NCBI GenBank assembly: GCA_003254885.1
Contig: QANT01008902.1
Span: 1 to 21,228, forward strand
Direction: 5' to 3'
From: Purshia tridentata
Lineage: Eukaryota; Streptophyta; Magnoliopsida; Rosales; Rosaceae
DNA: 21,228 nt
Shown: one piece after another, positions 19,048 to 21,228 of the stretch
Layout: each line of letters opens with the position of its first letter
Numbering within the stretch: position 1 is the first letter of the stretch
Made by a program: the position numbers and the translations under genes
Notes under the pieces: generated by a model
Seen by the model: the letters and a program-made list of their open reading frames with translations, nothing else
The model's database searches: none
What the model was told of the DNA's origin: nothing

Positions 19048-19390
19048 AATTACAAATTAGTCCATCGAACTATAGGAATACTTTTAAGTTGCTTCCTAAA
19101 TTAAAAAAACTTTTAAGCACATCCATAGACTATCTAAAACTATGCAACGTTATTAATTTCATTCATTATTCTATTTAATGCTGACGTAGTTTTATTGACT
19201 AGATTTTTTTTTTAATGAAGTGGATGTCATGCGGATGCCACGTAGACAACAGATTAATAAGAATGCTAAATTACAAATTAGCCCATCGAACTATATAGAT
19301 ACTTTCAAATTGCTTCATAAATTAAAAAAACTTACAAAATGAGGGATACTTTCAAATTGCTCCCTAAATTATAAAAACTTACTAAATAAT
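19048..19390 (+). repeat. Dispersed repeat with internal direct copies
   Basis: AATTACAAATTAG(T/C)CCATCGAACTATA occurs at about 19048 and again at about 19269. Each is followed by ATACTTT(T/C)AA(G/A)TTGCTTC-type sequence and AAATTAAAAAAACTT. A third partial copy of the second half starts near 19347. The arrangement suggests a decayed transposon or LTR with internal duplication; the class is not determinable. Confidence 0.55.
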
Positions 19391-19678
19391 AAAAAATTAC
19401 AAAATAATAGAAACTTTTTTTCTTTCTCCTCCATTTATTTCTCGATTTCATTTTTTTTCTTCTTGTTTTTGATTGATTATGGTGAATTGATTGGATTTAA
19501 TTATATAAAAACACATCTATACATTTTTAAATAAATCACAAATACAATTTACATATAAATAAAGGGTTAATTACAAATAAATCAATAAAACATTTCACAA
19601 TTACATTTAATCAATACACCTTTTTATAATTTCATTTTAGTTAGTATTGACCAAAAGTAGATTGGCCTTAGTGACTAA
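19391..19678. other. AT-rich flank with a dispersed 47-bp motif
   Basis: Non-coding. The segment 19570-19616 (ATTACAAATAAATCAATAAA and onward) matches 6458-6504 with scattered differences. A shorter inverted relative, CATTTTATTGATTT, lies near 21056-21069, so an outer transposon could enclose the element at 19715-21036. Confidence 0.4.
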
Positions 19679-20114
19679 AGTCGGATATAATTTCAAAACT
19701 CATTGACCATAATGCAAGGAATGAAATTTCGATAATTTTGGCGAAATTTCACCGAAATTATCGTTTTTTGGAGGGTTCGATAAGAAATGCCAATTCCATC
19801 ATATTTTTGTCAAAATTTCAACAATTTCACCGAAATTTCGTCGAAATTCTAAAATTTGGACGAAATTTCGTTTAAACCCTAGAAATCAAAATCAAAAGTC
19901 GGATATAATTTCAAAACTCATTGACCATTATGTAAGGAATGAAATTTCGATAATTTTGGCAAAATTTCACCGAAATTATCGTTTTTTGGAGGGTTCGATA
20001 TGAAATGCCAATTCCATCATATTTTTGTCAAAATTTCAACAATTTCACCGAAATTTCGTCGAAATTCTGAAATTTGGGAGAAATTTCGTTTAAACCCTAG
20101 AAATCAAAATCAAA
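19679..20114 (+). repeat. 218-bp tandem duplication rich in CGAAATTTCG palindromes
   Basis: Copy 1 (about 19679-19896) and copy 2 (about 19897-20114) both start GTCGGATATAATTTCAAAAC and end AAACCCTAGAAATCAAAATC. They differ at only a few positions. Within each copy, GAAATTTCG and its reverse complement CGAAATTTC recur several times, forming many small overlapping palindromes. The duplication covers the left end of the element at 19715-21036. Confidence 0.88.
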
Positions 20115-21036
20115 ATTACACAAAATTGGCATCTCAAACCTTAGGGGAATGGAAGCCATGGTGAGGGAAGGAAAACCCACAAAAAACATGGGTGATCGGA
20201 GCTCTAAGGTGGCCGGAATTAGCCAAAATAGCTGGCAGGAAGGCTGCGATTTCTCCGGTGAAAAGGTCAGCTAGGCTGGGTGACGGGTGAGTTGTGTTGG
20301 CGCCAGCTTAGGAAGTCGATCAGTGGTCTTGGATTGTAAAGAGGTGGCTAGCAACAGTGAGTGGTAGGCGCACAGGGGAGAAAATGTGAGAGTGCGACCT
20401 AAAGACTGAAGGTGAAGGAGAAAGGAAGAAAGGAAGAAAGATAAGAAAAGGAAAGAAAAGAAAAAGAAAGAAGGGGGCCCGAGGGGAACACGGTGGAAAG
20501 GTAGAGAGTGGGGGAGAGAGAGAGAGAGTATAAAAATTAATAATAATAAAACTTTTTGAATTTAAAATTGTTTAAATGTTATATTGGATTTGGGGTTCAG
20601 TGTTTTTTAATTTATATAGTACATATTTTCAAATAAAAATTAATTAAAAATATCCTAAACATACCCTAATAAAATATTTATACCATATTTTAAACCTAAA
20701 AATACCCTAATATGATATTTATACTATATTTATACCCTAATATTATATTATATTTATATTATATTTTGAATAGAATTCGTCTACAGTTGTCAGCAGGCAT
20801 TATATTTACCTTATATCACATGAAACCTATAATATGATTTGGTTTCTTTAATATTTTTTATATATATAGTAGATAATATATTAAATAAGTATATATTAAA
20901 GTTTCATTTAAAATTTTTGTCGTTTGATATCAATTTCGTTCGTTTTTGTCTAAATCCTAGAGAAATCGAAATTCAATCGAAATTTCTGTCAAAATTTCTA
21001 TCGAAATTTCCATCAAAATCAAAATTACATTCCTTG
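19715..21036. mobile_element. Possible hAT-like element, about 1.32 kb
   Basis: The left end is CAAGGAATGAAATTTCGAT and the right end read backwards is CAAGGAATGTAATTTTGAT; both continue into GAAATTTC-rich sequence. Flanking 8-mers are CCATAATG (19707-19714) and CCATTGTG (21037-21044), 6 of 8 matching. The second copy of the left end is flanked by CCATTATG, 7 of 8. An 8-bp duplication with CA-starting ends would suit hAT, but the match is imperfect. Positions 20140-20530 are more GC- and purine-rich and include (GA)n, which may be captured or degenerate coding sequence. No transposase is found. Confidence 0.45.
20140..20535 (+). other. Purine-rich, gene-like fragment inside the 19715-21036 element
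   Basis: GC content rises sharply compared with both flanks. A short frame opens at an ATG near 20150 but is soon broken, and no domain is recognisable. The 3' part is a GAAAG/GGAAGAAA-rich tract ending in (GA)n at about 20514-20528. It could be a captured host fragment. Confidence 0.3.
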
Positions 21037-21044
21037 CCATTGTG

Positions 21045-21228
21045 TAATATTAGAACATTTTATTGATTTAAATGGCATTTTCTACTAAAAAACTTAAAAA
21101 ATAATAAAAATAAAATTTTATTCTCTCTCTCTCTCTTTTGTTTTTTTAATTTTTTATTTGATTATTGTTGTAACACAAAATCTCCAAGGGTCTGAAACCT
21201 TGACGACGATAGGTCCTGTGAACAATGA
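21045..21228. other. AT-rich tail of the window
   Basis: Contains a (CT)n microsatellite at about 21122-21137 and poly-T runs. No gene is seen before the window ends. Confidence 0.4.

Noticed and set aside
1..21228. CRISPR array, operon, defence island or prophage
   Set aside because: The repeats are tandem duplications or transposon ends without spacers. The genes are spliced and monocistronic, and the window is eukaryotic.

Overview
The window is nuclear DNA from a flowering plant. The evidence is spliced genes with GT-AG introns, a cytosolic tRNA-Leu gene, an AT-rich intergenic background and many small DNA transposons with the target-site signatures of plant Mutator, hAT and MITE families. 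The proteins and promoter motifs suggest a eudicot, perhaps a woody rosid (Rosaceae-like). That placement is inference and has low confidence.

Layout. Positions 1-10000 hold no convincing cellular gene. They are a mosaic of repeats: a head-to-head repeat pair (340-1440), a palindromic MITE (1673-2079), a possible PIF/Harbinger-like element (2304-3016), and a Mutator-like element (3848-5208) inserted into the terminal inverted repeat of an older Mutator-like element (3832-6371). Further diffuse repeats and one ORF-bearing fragment follow. Positions 10020-12700 carry an armadillo-repeat protein gene on the + strand, with two coding exons, 457 aa and an ACGT-rich promoter. Positions 14242-17050 carry a complete inositol transporter gene on the - strand (INT4-like, three exons, 579 aa). 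Its second intron contains a Copia-type primer-binding-site remnant that was later split by a 702-bp hAT element with perfect 8-bp target duplications. A 169-bp MITE lies just past its 3' end. A tRNA-Leu(CAG) gene on the - strand sits at 18553-18633, beside a recent 195-bp tandem duplication. Positions 19000-21228 are again repeats, including a 1.3-kb possible hAT-like element with a 218-bp tandem duplication at its left end.

The two protein genes converge (ARM gene +, transporter -), with about 1.97 kb between their stop codons. They have no evident functional link: one is a probable ARM scaffold related to the PUB E3-ligase family but without a U-box, the other a plasma-membrane H+/inositol symporter.

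The least expected signal is a 32-bp perfect inverted copy of part of the transporter's last coding exon. It lies 18-49 nt downstream of the same gene's stop codon, so the mRNA could form a 32-bp duplex between coding sequence and 3'UTR. No CRISPR, operon, phage or other prokaryotic system is present.
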